This document shows positions 52,112-61,078 of a DNA stretch of 64,000 bases, piece by piece; the stretch's first letter is position 1; each line of letters starts with the position of its first letter. The notes beneath the pieces were generated by a model. It was not told the DNA's origin. It was given only the letters and a program-made list of their open reading frames with translations, and ran no database searches. A program made the position numbers and the translations under genes. The DNA is taken from NCBI RefSeq assembly GCF_001646785.1, contig NZ_LRRH01000024.1, positions 1-64,000 of the forward strand, given 5' to 3'. Source of the stretch: Rhodococcus phenolicus (GTDB taxonomy: Bacteria > Actinomycetota > Actinomycetes > Mycobacteriales > Mycobacteriaceae).

Positions 52112-53782
52112 ATGAGCGAGTCGTACAACCCCCGGGCCTACCGGGAGTTCTTCGAGAACGATTTCACGTATCTCAACGGCTTCCGCCGCAACATCGGGCG
52201 TTTCGGGAACCGGGTCGCCGTCAGCGACCCGGACACCGGGAAGCAGTGGACCTACGCCCAGCTCGGCGAACGGGTCGACCGCATCGCAACCGGCCTCGCG
52301 GACGCCGGGATACGCGCCGGGGACGTCGTCGCCTACCAGTTGTTCAACGGAGTCGAATTCGCCGAGCTCTATCTCGCGACGCAGGCCGCAGGCGCGGTGG
52401 GCTCACCGGTGAACCATCGCCTCGCCGCAGGCGAGACGGCGTTCGTCCTGGACAAGAGCGCCCCGGCGGTGTTCGTCTACGACACCGAACTCACCGTCCC
52501 GGTGCGGGAGGCACTGCGTCTCGCACTGCACACCCCGAAGCTGATCGTCGCCGTCGGTGACGGCGACCCGGTCGAGGTCCCCGGCACCACGGTGATCCAC
52601 TACCGGTCTCTGGCCGCCGACCGCATCGCCCTGCCGCCACTGCACCGCACGGTGTGGGACGAGACCACCCGGCTCTACACCTCCGGCACCACCGGCATGC
52701 CGAAGGGAGTGCCGCTCAACAGCATGATCGAGGTCTTCAGCGCACACGACGTCATCATGCACTTCCCGTTGAGTCCCGAGGACCGGACGCTGAACATGAC
52801 GCCGTGGTTCCACCGGGGTGGTCTCTACTCCGGCGGGCCGAACCCGACGTTCTATGTCGGCGGCGAGGTCGTGCCGCTGCGGACGTTCGACGCGGACCGG
52901 GTGCTCGACCTCGTCGTCGAGCACGGCCTGACGTTCCTCATCGGCGCGCCCACCAACCTCGCGATGCTGGCCTCCGCACAGGAGGCGCACCCGCGGGACC
53001 TGTCGAGCCTGCGCGGCATCGTGACGATGGGCGCCCCGCTGGAGCGGGAGGCGGCGCTGCACTACCAGCAGGTGCTCAACCCGCGGATCTTCAACGGCTA
53101 CGGCAGCACCGAGGGTTTCTGGAACACCTTCCTGCGGCCGTCGGATCTCCCGGCACGGGCCGGCAGTGCGGGCCGCGCCTGCACCGACGACGACGTCCGG
53201 GTGGTCCACGTGTACGCGGACCGGGTCGCCGACCCGGACGACGTGGTCGCCAGGAACGGCCGGGACGTCGGCGAGATCATCGTCCGCTCCCCCAAGTGCG
53301 CCAACGCCTACTTCGACTCCCCCGACCAGGAGAAGGCGAAATTCCATCAGGGGTGGCTGCACATCGGCGATCTCGGCACATGGGACGCCGACGAGTTCGT
53401 CACCGTCGTCGGCCGCAAGGACGACATGCTGGTTTCCGGCGGCGAGAACGTTCACCCGGTGCAGGTGGAGGAGGCGCTCAACGCCCATCCGCAGGTTCGG
53501 GATTCGCTCGTGGTCGGTGTTCCCCACGACACGTGGGGGCGGCTCGTCGTCGCCTACGTCGTCGCCGACGATCCCGTCCCGACGGTCGACGATCTCGACG
53601 CCCACTGCCGTGCCCATCCGATGCTGTCGTCGTTCAAACGACCTCGCGCCTACCGGTTCGTGGAGTCGCTGCCGGTCAGCGCGACGGGCAAGAAACTGCA
53701 CTACCGGGCCACCGACATCGCCGCCGGCGAGTTCGCCGCCGGCCTGTTCGCCACCCCCACCGACGCGCGGATCACCCGGTGA
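52112..53782 (+). CDS. Cyclohexanecarboxylate-CoA ligase (AliA-like)
   Basis: A 556-residue acyl-CoA synthetase of the ANL superfamily. The AMP motif is LYTSGTTGMPKGVP, the aromatic-helix region follows as WFHRGGLYSGGPN, and the C-terminal hinge and catalytic lysine are in GRKDDMLVSGGENVHP and SATGKKLHYR. It would activate cyclohexanecarboxylate to its CoA ester with ATP. The substrate is inferred from the neighbours. ATG 52112 has GGAGG at good spacing. Confidence 0.83.
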   Translation: MSESYNPRAYREFFENDFTYLNGFRRNIGRFGNRVAVSDPDTGKQWTYAQLGERVDRIATGLADAGIRAGDVVAYQLFNGVEFAELYLATQAAGAVGSPVNHRLAAGETAFVLDKSAPAVFVYDTELTVPVREALRLALHTPKLIVAVGDGDPVEVPGTTVIHYRSLAADRIALPPLHRTVWDETTRLYTSGTTGMPKGVPLNSMIEVFSAHDVIMHFPLSPEDRTLNMTPWFHRGGLYSGGPNPTFYVGGEVVPLRTFDADRVLDLVVEHGLTFLIGAPTNLAMLASAQEAHPRDLSSLRGIVTMGAPLEREAALHYQQVLNPRIFNGYGSTEGFWNTFLRPSDLPARAGSAGRACTDDDVRVVHVYADRVADPDDVVARNGRDVGEIIVRSPKCANAYFDSPDQEKAKFHQGWLHIGDLGTWDADEFVTVVGRKDDMLVSGGENVHPVQVEEALNAHPQVRDSLVVGVPHDTWGRLVVAYVVADDPVPTVDDLDAHCRAHPMLSSFKRPRAYRFVESLPVSATGKKLHYRATDIAAGEFAAGLFATPTDARITR

Positions 53783-53813
53783 GCCCCGCCATCCAGGTCA
53801 AGGACGGATCACT

Positions 53814-54962
53814 ATGAACGCCCGACTCGAGTACGACTCCGAACACCGTCAGTTCCGCGAGGTCGCGCGCGGCTTCGTGCGGGACCGGATCACTCCCGTT
53901 CACGAGGACTGGGAACGGGCCGCATGCCTCGACCGGTCCCTGTTCACCGACGCCGGCAAGCTCGGCCTGCTCGGCTTCTCGGTGGAGGAACGGTACGGGG
54001 GCCCCGGCGTGGACGACTTCCGCTACAACGCGATCCTGATCGAGGAGGTCAACCGGGCCGGGAACGCCGCAGCCGGCATCGCGTTCTCCCTGCAGAACGA
54101 TGTGGTGCTGCCGTACCTGACGGACCTGACCGACGACGAGCAGAAGGCCCGCTGGCTGCCCGGCGTCGTGTCCGGCGAGACCGTGCTGGGCATCGCGATG
54201 ACCGAACCCGGCACCGGCAGCGATCTGACCGGCATCCGCACCACCGCGGTGCGCGACGGCGACCACTACGTGGTCGACGGGGCCAAGACGTTCATCTCCA
54301 ACGGGCAGAACGGGGACCTGTTTGTCGTCGCGACCCGCACGTCCGACGATCCGCACAAGGGACTGACCCTGCTCGTCGTCGAGGCCGGCACCGCCGGCTT
54401 CGCCCGGGGGCGCAACCTCGAGAAGATCGGCCTGCACGCTCAGGACACCAGCGAACTGACCTTCACCGGCATGCGCGTACCGGTCGCGAACCGGTTGGGC
54501 GAGGAAGGGCAGGGGTTCTACCAGCTCGTGCACAACCTGCCGCAGGAACGGTTGTCGCTGTCGATCGGCGCGGTCGCCGCCGCCGAAGGGGTGTTCGCGC
54601 AGACCCTCGACTACGTCAAGGAACGCACCGCGTTCGGCACGAAGATCTCCGGTTTCCAGAACACGCAGTTCGTGCTCGCGGAACTGGCCACCGAACTGGA
54701 TCTGGCCCGCACCTTCCTCGACGACTGCATCGCCGAGCATGTCGCCGGTGAGCTGTCCGCGGCCCGCGCCGCCCGACTCAAGTGGTGGACGACCGAACTG
54801 CAGGTGCGTGTGGCGGATCGCTGCCTGCAACTGCACGGCGGCTACGGCTACATGCGCGAGTACGCCGTGTCCCGCGCGTTCGTCGACGCCCGGATCCAGA
54901 CGATCTACGGCGGCACCACCGAGATCATGAAGACGATCGTCGCCAAGGACCTGGGCATCTGA
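53814..54962 (+). CDS. Cyclohexanecarboxyl-CoA dehydrogenase (AliB-like)
   Basis: A 382-residue flavin acyl-CoA dehydrogenase. FAD-binding and substrate segments GIAMTEPGTGSDL and TFISNGQNGD are present, as are RTAFGTKISGFQNTQF and LHGGYGYMREY. At the usual C-terminal catalytic position the motif reads IYGGTTEIM (Gly instead of Glu), so the base is probably Glu258 in AAAEGVF, as in long-chain and isovaleryl enzymes. It would make cyclohex-1-ene-1-carboxyl-CoA. ATG 53814 has AAGGA upstream. The electron acceptor would be ETF, not encoded here. Confidence 0.85.
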   Translation: MNARLEYDSEHRQFREVARGFVRDRITPVHEDWERAACLDRSLFTDAGKLGLLGFSVEERYGGPGVDDFRYNAILIEEVNRAGNAAAGIAFSLQNDVVLPYLTDLTDDEQKARWLPGVVSGETVLGIAMTEPGTGSDLTGIRTTAVRDGDHYVVDGAKTFISNGQNGDLFVVATRTSDDPHKGLTLLVVEAGTAGFARGRNLEKIGLHAQDTSELTFTGMRVPVANRLGEEGQGFYQLVHNLPQERLSLSIGAVAAAEGVFAQTLDYVKERTAFGTKISGFQNTQFVLAELATELDLARTFLDDCIAEHVAGELSAARAARLKWWTTELQVRVADRCLQLHGGYGYMREYAVSRAFVDARIQTIYGGTTEIMKTIVAKDLGI

Positions 54963-55023
54963 GCACTCGTGCCGAATCCGGTTCCGGCACAGTCGGATCC
55001 ATCATCCGAATCCTGGAGGCACC

Positions 55024-55776
55024 ATGAGCGTCGCCGTCGCACGCGAAGACCGCGTCGGCATCATCACCCTCGACCGTCCCGCGGTGAACGCATTCGACGA
55101 GGAGCAGACCGCCCGGTTCGCCGCGGCGGTCGCCGAACTCGGAGCCGACACCGGGATCCGCGCCCTGCTGATCCGCGGTGCGGGACGGCACTTCTGCGGC
55201 GGAGCGGACATCGCCATGATGGCGTCCTGGCGCACCGCCCCCGATCGCCGGGAGCGTCTGGCCCGCTTCGCCTCCGATCTGCAGCACGCACTGCAGGCAC
55301 TGTCGGAGTTGCCCAAGCCCTCGATCGCGGCGATCACCGGCGCCGCGACCGGTGGTGGACTCGAGCTGGCGCTGGCCTGCGACTTCCGGATCGCCGGCGT
55401 GTCCGCCCGGCTGGGGCTGCCGGAGGTCGGGCTCGGGCTGCTGCCCGGCGCCGGGGGCACGCAACGGCTGACCCGGATCGCCGGGCCCGCCGTGGCCACG
55501 CGCCTCGTCCTCGGCGCCGAACTCGTCGACGGCCGCCAGGCGGCGCAACTGGGAATCGTGCACTGGACGGTCGACGGCGATGTCGAGGGCGAGGCGATGC
55601 GGCACGCGCACCGGCTCGCAGCACTTCCGCCTGCCGCCTACGGCGCGGCCAAGCGGTGCATCGCCGCGGCCCGTGGTGCCGACGGTTTCGCCGCCGAGAT
55701 CGACGAGATCGGCCGGCTCATCGAAACCGACGAGACTGCTCGGCTGTTGCACCGCTTCACCATCGGCGCACGCTGA
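55024..55776 (+). CDS. Cyclohex-1-ene-1-carboxyl-CoA hydratase (BadK-like)
   Basis: A 250-residue enoyl-CoA hydratase. The oxyanion-hole segments RGAGRHFCGGADI and AAITGAATGGGLELALACDFRIA are present, and the catalytic glutamates lie in LGLPEVGLGLLPGAGGTQRL. It would hydrate the ring double bond made by the AliB-like enzyme, giving the substrate of the BadH-like enzyme. A general fatty acid hydratase is possible by sequence alone. ATG 55024 has GGAGG at five bases. Confidence 0.8.
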   Translation: MSVAVAREDRVGIITLDRPAVNAFDEEQTARFAAAVAELGADTGIRALLIRGAGRHFCGGADIAMMASWRTAPDRRERLARFASDLQHALQALSELPKPSIAAITGAATGGGLELALACDFRIAGVSARLGLPEVGLGLLPGAGGTQRLTRIAGPAVATRLVLGAELVDGRQAAQLGIVHWTVDGDVEGEAMRHAHRLAALPPAAYGAAKRCIAAARGADGFAAEIDEIGRLIETDETARLLHRFTIGAR

Positions 55777-55803
55777 CGACCGGCCCGTCCGGCGATCGGT
55801 ACT

Positions 55804-55813
55804 GTGAATTCAC
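55804..55813. promoter_or_regulatory. Palindrome in front of the TetR gene of the alicyclic operon
   Basis: GTGAATTCAC is a perfect palindrome made of the same half-sites as the operators at 50432-50470, but without the six-base spacer. It lies 22 bases before the TetR start and may be a weak autoregulatory site. Confidence 0.35.
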
Positions 55814-55835
55814 CCATCGGCGACGAGGAGCACCC

Positions 55836-56504
55836 ATGACCACCCGAGACGACGCGCTGACCGTCGACGAGGCGGTGCGCGCCGTGCGCACCCACTCGCG
55901 TCGCAAGCAGGTGCTCGCGGCCGCGGTGCGACTGATGGAGAAGACCGGGTTCCACCAGATGTCGATGCAGGCTCTCGCCGACGAGGCCGGTGTCAGCGTC
56001 GGGCTGATCTACAAGTACTTCGGCGGCAAGGAGGACGTGCTCCTCGCGACCGTCACCGGCATCCTCGATTCCTTCCGCGACCAGCTCGAGCCGGCGATGG
56101 ACGCCGCCGGCGAGGATCCGGTGGAGCGCCTGGCCGCGGGCATGCGGCGCTACCTCGAGGTCGTCGACGACAACCTCGACGCGGTCGTCCTGACCTACCG
56201 GGAGAGCCGCACCCTCGACCGGGCCGGCCGCGAACGCATCAAGGAACTCGAGGTCGCCACCGCGGCTCCGTTGCGCACCACCCTCGAAGCGGGCATCGCC
56301 ACCGGGGAGTTCAGCCCCGTCGACGTCGACCTCATCGTCTTCGACTTCATGCTTCTCGCGCACGGGTGGGCGCTGAAGCAGTGGCACTTCGGCCCGCTGT
56401 ACACGCTCGACGAGTACACGGCCCGGCAGATCCGGTTCGTGCTGAACTCGATCGTCCCGGCCGGCCGGCGCGAGCGGTACCCGCATCTGCTGAGACCGGC
56501 GTAG
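55836..56504 (+). CDS. TetR family regulator of the alicyclic acid operon
   Basis: A 222-residue TetR protein. The helix-turn-helix includes MSMQALADEAGVSVGLIYKYFGGKEDVLLA. It is the last gene of the operon, 59 bases after the BadK-like gene, with GAGGAG upstream of ATG 55836. It probably represses the operon and is released by a CoA-thioester of the pathway, as is common for such regulators. The ligand is inferred. Confidence 0.88.
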   Translation: MTTRDDALTVDEAVRAVRTHSRRKQVLAAAVRLMEKTGFHQMSMQALADEAGVSVGLIYKYFGGKEDVLLATVTGILDSFRDQLEPAMDAAGEDPVERLAAGMRRYLEVVDDNLDAVVLTYRESRTLDRAGRERIKELEVATAAPLRTTLEAGIATGEFSPVDVDLIVFDFMLLAHGWALKQWHFGPLYTLDEYTARQIRFVLNSIVPAGRRERYPHLLRPA

Positions 56505-56566
56505 CGGAACCGGCACAGGCCGCACCGGCGGACGGGACCGGTGTGCGGATCTGCCTGGTGTCTCCG

Positions 56567-57325
56567 TCAGAGCAGCGCCATCTGCTCGCCGCTGCCGTCG
56601 TCCGGGGCGAGCAGTTCGGGACCGTTGTTGCGCACACTGTTGACCTTCGGCGACACCCGGCGCACGGTGATCGCCGAGACCGCGTCGAGGCTCGGGCGGA
56701 TCAGATCCGGATGACCGAGGCTGTCCGGGTCCAGCCAGGCGTCCCATCGCTCCGGTGGCAGGATCAGCGGCATCCGCTCGTGGACGTTGCGCAGCTGCGC
56801 GACCGAGTCGGCGGTCAGGATCGTGGTGCTCACCAGCGGCGCCGCGTCCGGGTTCTTCGGATCGTGCCACACCGCCCACAGCCCGGCCGTGCAGATCCGC
56901 GATCCGTCCGCCGGGGACATGTAGTACGGCACCTTCGCGGTCCTGCCGTCCGGTGTCGGTTCGACCTGCCACTCGAACCAGCCGTCCATCGGCACCAGGC
57001 AGCGCTTGTACCGCAGCGACTGCGCGAACGACGGTTTGGTGGCCACCGTCTCGGAGCGGGCGTTGAACAGCGGCGCGCTCTTGCCGATCTCCTTCGCGAA
57101 CGGCGGCACCAGACCCCACCGCATGCGCCGGATCCGGCGTGACACCGGATCGTCGGGATTCTCCCGATCGTGCCGGGCGACGACAGCGAGCACCTGCGTC
57201 GTGGGGGCGACGTTGAAGTTGGCGGCGTCGGGGTCGCCCACCTCACCCCCGCCCGTCTCGTCGATCGCGTCGAGTTCCGCCGCGAGGGTCGCCGGGTCCG
57301 CCGTCGTCGCATACCTGCCGCACAT
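56567..57325 (-). CDS. SOS response-associated peptidase (SRAP/YedK type)
   Basis: A 252-residue SRAP-domain protein (Rv3226c type). Cys2 directly follows the initiator Met (MCGRYA); after Met removal it links covalently to abasic sites in single-stranded DNA. Other conserved parts are FNVAPTTQ, the glutamate of DGWFEW and the histidine of [10 protein letters not shown]. It protects and repairs abasic sites. ATG 57325 must be the start because Cys2 is needed. It is divergent from aroA and convergent with the TetR gene. Confidence 0.95.
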   Translation of the reverse strand: MCGRYATTADPATLAAELDAIDETGGGEVGDPDAANFNVAPTTQVLAVVARHDRENPDDPVSRRIRRMRWGLVPPFAKEIGKSAPLFNARSETVATKPSFAQSLRYKRCLVPMDGWFEWQVEPTPDGRTAKVPYYMSPADGSRICTAGLWAVWHDPKNPDAAPLVSTTILTADSVAQLRNVHERMPLILPPERWDAWLDPDSLGHPDLIRPSLDAVSAITVRRVSPKVNSVRNNGPELLAPDDGSGEQMALL

Positions 57326-57419
57326 ACGTCGAGTGTGGCAGCCGGCTCCGACCGCCGGATTCCCCGCGTCGGCCGCGCCGGGTGCACACCGGGATCCGGC
57401 GATGGGAGAAGATGGTCGG

Positions 57420-58688
57420 GTGAGCCTGTGGAGAGCCCCCCGAGCCGAGTCCCCCGTCGACGCGACAGTCACGCTGCCCGGATCCAAGTCGATCACCAAT
57501 CGCGCGTTGATCCTCGCGGCCCTCGCCGACGGTCCCTCGACGATCGCCGGGGCTCTGCGCAGCCGCGACACGGACCTCATGATCGGTGCCCTGCGCGGAC
57601 TCGGAGCGACGATCACCGAACGTGACGGGGGCACCACCCTCGACGTCGTCCCCGGCGACCTGCGCGGGGGCGAGGTCGACTGCGGACTCGCGGGTACGGT
57701 CATGCGGTTCGTGCCGCCGCTCGCGTCGCTGGCCGAGGGAGACGTGCACTTCGACGGTGACGAGCAGGCCAAGACCCGGCCGATGGGCACGGTCCTGGGT
57801 GCCCTGCGGTCCCTCGGTGCCGACATCTGCGGCGAGGGCCTGCCGTTCACGGTGCGGGGCACCGGCTCCCTGCGCGGGGGCACCGTCACCATCGACGCGT
57901 CCGGGTCCTCGCAGTTCGTCAGCGGACTGCTGCTGTCGGCGCCCCGCTACGACGAGGGCGTCACCGTCCGCCACGACGGCGAACCGGTGCCGTCGATGCC
58001 GCACATCGACATGACCGTCGAGATGCTCCGTGCCGCCGGTGTCGACGTCGACACCTCCGAGGCGGACACGTGGCGGGTGGCACCCGGCCCGATCCGGGCG
58101 ATCGATGTCGACGTCGAACCGGACCTGTCGAACGCGACCCCCTTCCTCGCCGCCGCGGCTGTCACGGGCGGCGCGGTGTCGGTGCCGATGTGGCCGAAGT
58201 CGACCACCCAGGCCGGCGACGCGATCCGCGGGATCCTCGATCGCATGGGCGCGACCGTCACCTGGTCGGACGGCACCCTGACCGTGCGGGGCCCCGGGCA
58301 ACTCGGCGGCATCGACATCGACCTGCACGACGTCGGCGAACTCGCCCCGACCGTCGCCGCCCTGGCCGCCCTCGCGAGCACCCCCTCGCGGCTGCGCGGC
58401 ATCGCACACCTGCGCGGCCACGAGACCGACCGGCTCGCGGCGCTGGTGACCGAGATCACCCGGCTCGGCGGTTCGGCGACCGAAACCGAGGACGGGTTGC
58501 GCATCGAGCCGGCCACCCTGCACGGCGGTCAGTGGCGGTCCTACGCCGATCACCGCATGGCTACCGCGGGGGCGATCATCGGTCTCGTCGTCGACGACGT
58601 CGATGTCGAGGACATCGGCACGACCGCCAAGACGCTGCCCGGTTTCGAGTCGCTGTGGACGGCGATGCTGACGGGAACGCGCTCCTGA
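57420..58688 (+). CDS. aroA: 3-phosphoshikimate 1-carboxyvinyltransferase (EPSP synthase)
   Basis: A 422-residue EPSP synthase (Rv3227 type), the sixth step of the shikimate pathway. It has [19 protein letters not shown] near the start, GLAGTVMRF in place of the usual [17 protein letters not shown], and the C-terminal [10 protein letters not shown] and SYADHRMA motifs. The replaced asparagine and alanine are in the glyphosate-sensitive loop. The GTG at 57420 has GGAGAA upstream. Its stop overlaps the start region of rsgA. Confidence 0.94.
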   Translation: MSLWRAPRAESPVDATVTLPGSKSITNRALILAALADGPSTIAGALRSRDTDLMIGALRGLGATITERDGGTTLDVVPGDLRGGEVDCGLAGTVMRFVPPLASLAEGDVHFDGDEQAKTRPMGTVLGALRSLGADICGEGLPFTVRGTGSLRGGTVTIDASGSSQFVSGLLLSAPRYDEGVTVRHDGEPVPSMPHIDMTVEMLRAAGVDVDTSEADTWRVAPGPIRAIDVDVEPDLSNATPFLAAAAVTGGAVSVPMWPKSTTQAGDAIRGILDRMGATVTWSDGTLTVRGPGQLGGIDIDLHDVGELAPTVAALAALASTPSRLRGIAHLRGHETDRLAALVTEITRLGGSATETEDGLRIEPATLHGGQWRSYADHRMATAGAIIGLVVDDVDVEDIGTTAKTLPGFESLWTAMLTGTRS

Positions 58689-59677
58689 ACCGGCGGCGCC
58701 GGTACGACGAGTCCGATGTCCGGGTCCGCCCCGGCAAGGGCTCGCGGCCGCGCACCAAGGACCGCCCCGCCCACCTCGACGCCGTCGAGGGCATGGTCTT
58801 CTCGGTCGACCGCGGTCGCTGGGGTGTCGTGCTCGGTGGCGATCCGGACCGTCCGATCGTCGCGATGCGGGCCCGTGAACTCGGGCGCACCCCGATCGTG
58901 GTCGGTGATCGTGTCGGGGTCGTCGGCGATCTCACGGGCCGCCCGGACACGCTCGCACGCATCGTGCGCGTCCACGACCGCGAGACGGTGCTGCGCCGCA
59001 CCGCCGACGACACCGATCCGTTCGAGCGGATCGTCGTGGCGAACGCCCAGCGATTGCTCATCGTCGTCGCGCTGGCCGATCCCCCGCCACGGACGGGTCT
59101 CGTCGAACGCGCCCTGGTCGCGGCCTACGCCGGGGGCCTGTCCCCCGTTCTGTGCCTGACGAAGTCCGATCTCGCGGACCCCGACGAATTCACGGCGCAG
59201 TTCACCGATCTGGATCTGCCGGTGATGCTGGTCGGCCGCGGCGACGATCTGACCGCGCTCACCGAGCTGATCACCGATTCGGTGACCGCACTGATCGGGC
59301 ATTCCGGCGTCGGCAAGTCGACGCTGGTCAACCGCCTGGTGCCGGACGCGGACCGTGCGACCGGCGAGGTCTCCGGCGTCGGCAAGGGCCGGCACACCTC
59401 GACCCAATCGGTCGCGTTGCCGTTGCCGGACGGCGGCTGGGTCGTCGACACTCCCGGCATCCGGTCGTTCGGTCTCGCACACATCTCGGCGGAGGACGTG
59501 GTCGCCGCGTTCTCCGACCTCGCCGAGGCCGTGGAGGACTGTCCGCGCGGCTGCACCCATCTGGGCCCACCGGCCGATCCGGAGTGCGCCCTCGACGGAC
59601 TCGAAGGCAAGTCGCTGCGTCGCGCGCACGCGGTCCGGGGCCTGCTGACCTCGCTCACCGAGAACGAAACCTGGTGA
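58685..59677 (+). CDS. rsgA: Ribosome small subunit-dependent GTPase A
   Basis: A circularly permuted GTPase of about 330 residues (Rv3228 type) that acts in late 30S subunit maturation. An OB-fold region precedes the GTPase motifs in the order G4 (TKSDL), G1 (GHSGVGKST), G3 (DTPG). The C-terminal zinc site has CPRGCTHLG and PECAL. The start is uncertain: CTG 58685 overlaps the aroA stop (CTGA), while GTG 58655 would add ten residues inside aroA. A bidirectional terminator follows. Confidence 0.93.
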   Translation: MNRRRRYDESDVRVRPGKGSRPRTKDRPAHLDAVEGMVFSVDRGRWGVVLGGDPDRPIVAMRARELGRTPIVVGDRVGVVGDLTGRPDTLARIVRVHDRETVLRRTADDTDPFERIVVANAQRLLIVVALADPPPRTGLVERALVAAYAGGLSPVLCLTKSDLADPDEFTAQFTDLDLPVMLVGRGDDLTALTELITDSVTALIGHSGVGKSTLVNRLVPDADRATGEVSGVGKGRHTSTQSVALPLPDGGWVVDTPGIRSFGLAHISAEDVVAAFSDLAEAVEDCPRGCTHLGPPADPECALDGLEGKSLRRAHAVRGLLTSLTENETW

Positions 59678-59715
59678 GCGGCTTCGCCTCCGCCCGGCGG
59701 TGAGCACGGACGGAC

Positions 59716-59749
59716 GACGGCCCCGGCTCTCAACGGAGCCGGGGCCGTC
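59716..59749. terminator. Bidirectional terminator between rsgA and the first desaturase
   Basis: A 14-base perfect stem (59716-59729 with 59736-59749) with a six-base loop lies between convergent genes. T-runs are absent, but stem strength and position support the call. Confidence 0.75.
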
Positions 59750-59767
59750 GCCGTGGATCGTCGGCGC

Positions 59768-61003
59768 TCAGCGCATCCCGAGGACGCGGCGGACGAACCC
59801 GCGCTTCCGGGTCTTCTCGATCGCGGTGGCCAGCCCGACCCGGCGACCGGTGAGCGGATCGACGGCCGCCTCGCCGCCGAAGCCGTGCTCGGACGCCGTC
59901 TCGGGAGCCGCGTCACGGGTGTCGGTGAGGTACTTGTCCGGCAACGACAGCTTGGCGATGGTCCGCCACGACTTCCAGTACTGCACCGCGAGGGGGCCCG
60001 TGGTGTACGGCAGGTCGTACTTCTCGCACAGCGCCTTCACGCGCAGCGAGATCTCGTGGTACCGGTTGGACGGCAGGTCCGGGAAGATGTGGTGCTCGAT
60101 CTGGTAGCTCAGGTTGCCGGTCATGAAGTCCATGACACGACCGCCGGAGATGTTGGCGGAACCGAGCATCTGCCGCAGGTACCACTCGGCGCGCGTCTCG
60201 TTCTCGACGTCTGCCTTCGTGAACTTCTCGGCACCGTCCGGGAAGTGCCCGCAGAAGATGACGGCGTTGGTCCAGATGTTGCGCACGAAGTTCGCGGTCG
60301 CGTTCGCGGTGAGCGTCGACTTCCACGCCTTGCCGGTCAGTGCCGGATGCACGACGTAGTCCTTGAGCGTCTGCTTGCCGACCTTGGCGAGCACCTCGCT
60401 GCCGAGCTGCTTGGTGCGCTCGCGGTCGTCGCGTCCCTGGACGACCTTGCCGAGCTCGAGCAGCTGGATCGCGATGCCGTACTGGAACAGCGAGGCGAGG
60501 ATCGCGTTGTAGGCGATGTTGCCGATGAAGAACGGCTTCCAGCGCTGGTCGCGGGTCACGCGCAGCAGCCCGTATCCCACATCGTCGTCCATGCCGAGGA
60601 TGTTCGTGTACTTGTGGTGCAGGTAGTTGTGGGTCTGTTTCCAGTGCGCCGACGGATCGGCGTTGTCCCACTCCCAGTTCGCCGAGTGCACCTCGGGGTC
60701 GTTCATCCAGTCCCACTGCCCGTGCATCACGTTGTGCCCGAGCTCCATGTTCTCGATGATCTTCGACAGCGAGAGCATCCCGGTGCCCAGCAGCCACAAC
60801 GAGCGCTTGCGGGAACCGAAGAGCACTGCGCGCCCACCGATTTCGAGTCCGCGCTGCAGGCGGATCGTATTGCGGACGTAGCGGGCGTCCCGCTCGCCGC
60901 GCGCATCCTCGATATCGCGACGGATGGCGTCGAGTTCGCGGCCGATGGCCTCGACGTCCGCCTCCGTCAGGTGCGCATACTCCTTGATGTCCGAAATGGC
61001 CAT
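59768..61003 (-). CDS. DesA3-type acyl-CoA desaturase (copy 1)
   Basis: A 411-residue membrane fatty acid desaturase (Rv3229c type). The three histidine boxes are HNVMHG, HNYLHH and QIEHH, which bind the di-iron centre. It introduces a delta-9 double bond into stearoyl-CoA, drawing electrons from the oxidoreductase encoded upstream. ATG 61003 lies six bases after TAGGGT, a likely leaderless start. An operator-like palindrome precedes it. It is closely related to the next gene, suggesting tandem duplication. Confidence 0.93.
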   Translation of the reverse strand: MAISDIKEYAHLTEADVEAIGRELDAIRRDIEDARGERDARYVRNTIRLQRGLEIGGRAVLFGSRKRSLWLLGTGMLSLSKIIENMELGHNVMHGQWDWMNDPEVHSANWEWDNADPSAHWKQTHNYLHHKYTNILGMDDDVGYGLLRVTRDQRWKPFFIGNIAYNAILASLFQYGIAIQLLELGKVVQGRDDRERTKQLGSEVLAKVGKQTLKDYVVHPALTGKAWKSTLTANATANFVRNIWTNAVIFCGHFPDGAEKFTKADVENETRAEWYLRQMLGSANISGGRVMDFMTGNLSYQIEHHIFPDLPSNRYHEISLRVKALCEKYDLPYTTGPLAVQYWKSWRTIAKLSLPDKYLTDTRDAAPETASEHGFGGEAAVDPLTGRRVGLATAIEKTRKRGFVRRVLGMR

Positions 61004-61021
61004 GCGCCTACCCTACCGTAA

Positions 61022-61041
61022 GTTACGGCCCCGTAGGTTAG
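61022..61041. promoter_or_regulatory. Operator in front of desaturase copy 1
   Basis: GTTACGGCCCCGTAGGTTAG contains the palindrome TACGG-N2-CCGTA. It is almost identical to the two sites at 63522-63566 in front of the reductase-desaturase operon, so one regulator probably controls both. Confidence 0.65.
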
Positions 61042-61078
61042 TGGATTTTCCTGCTGTGAGCGGAATCACAGATCAAGA

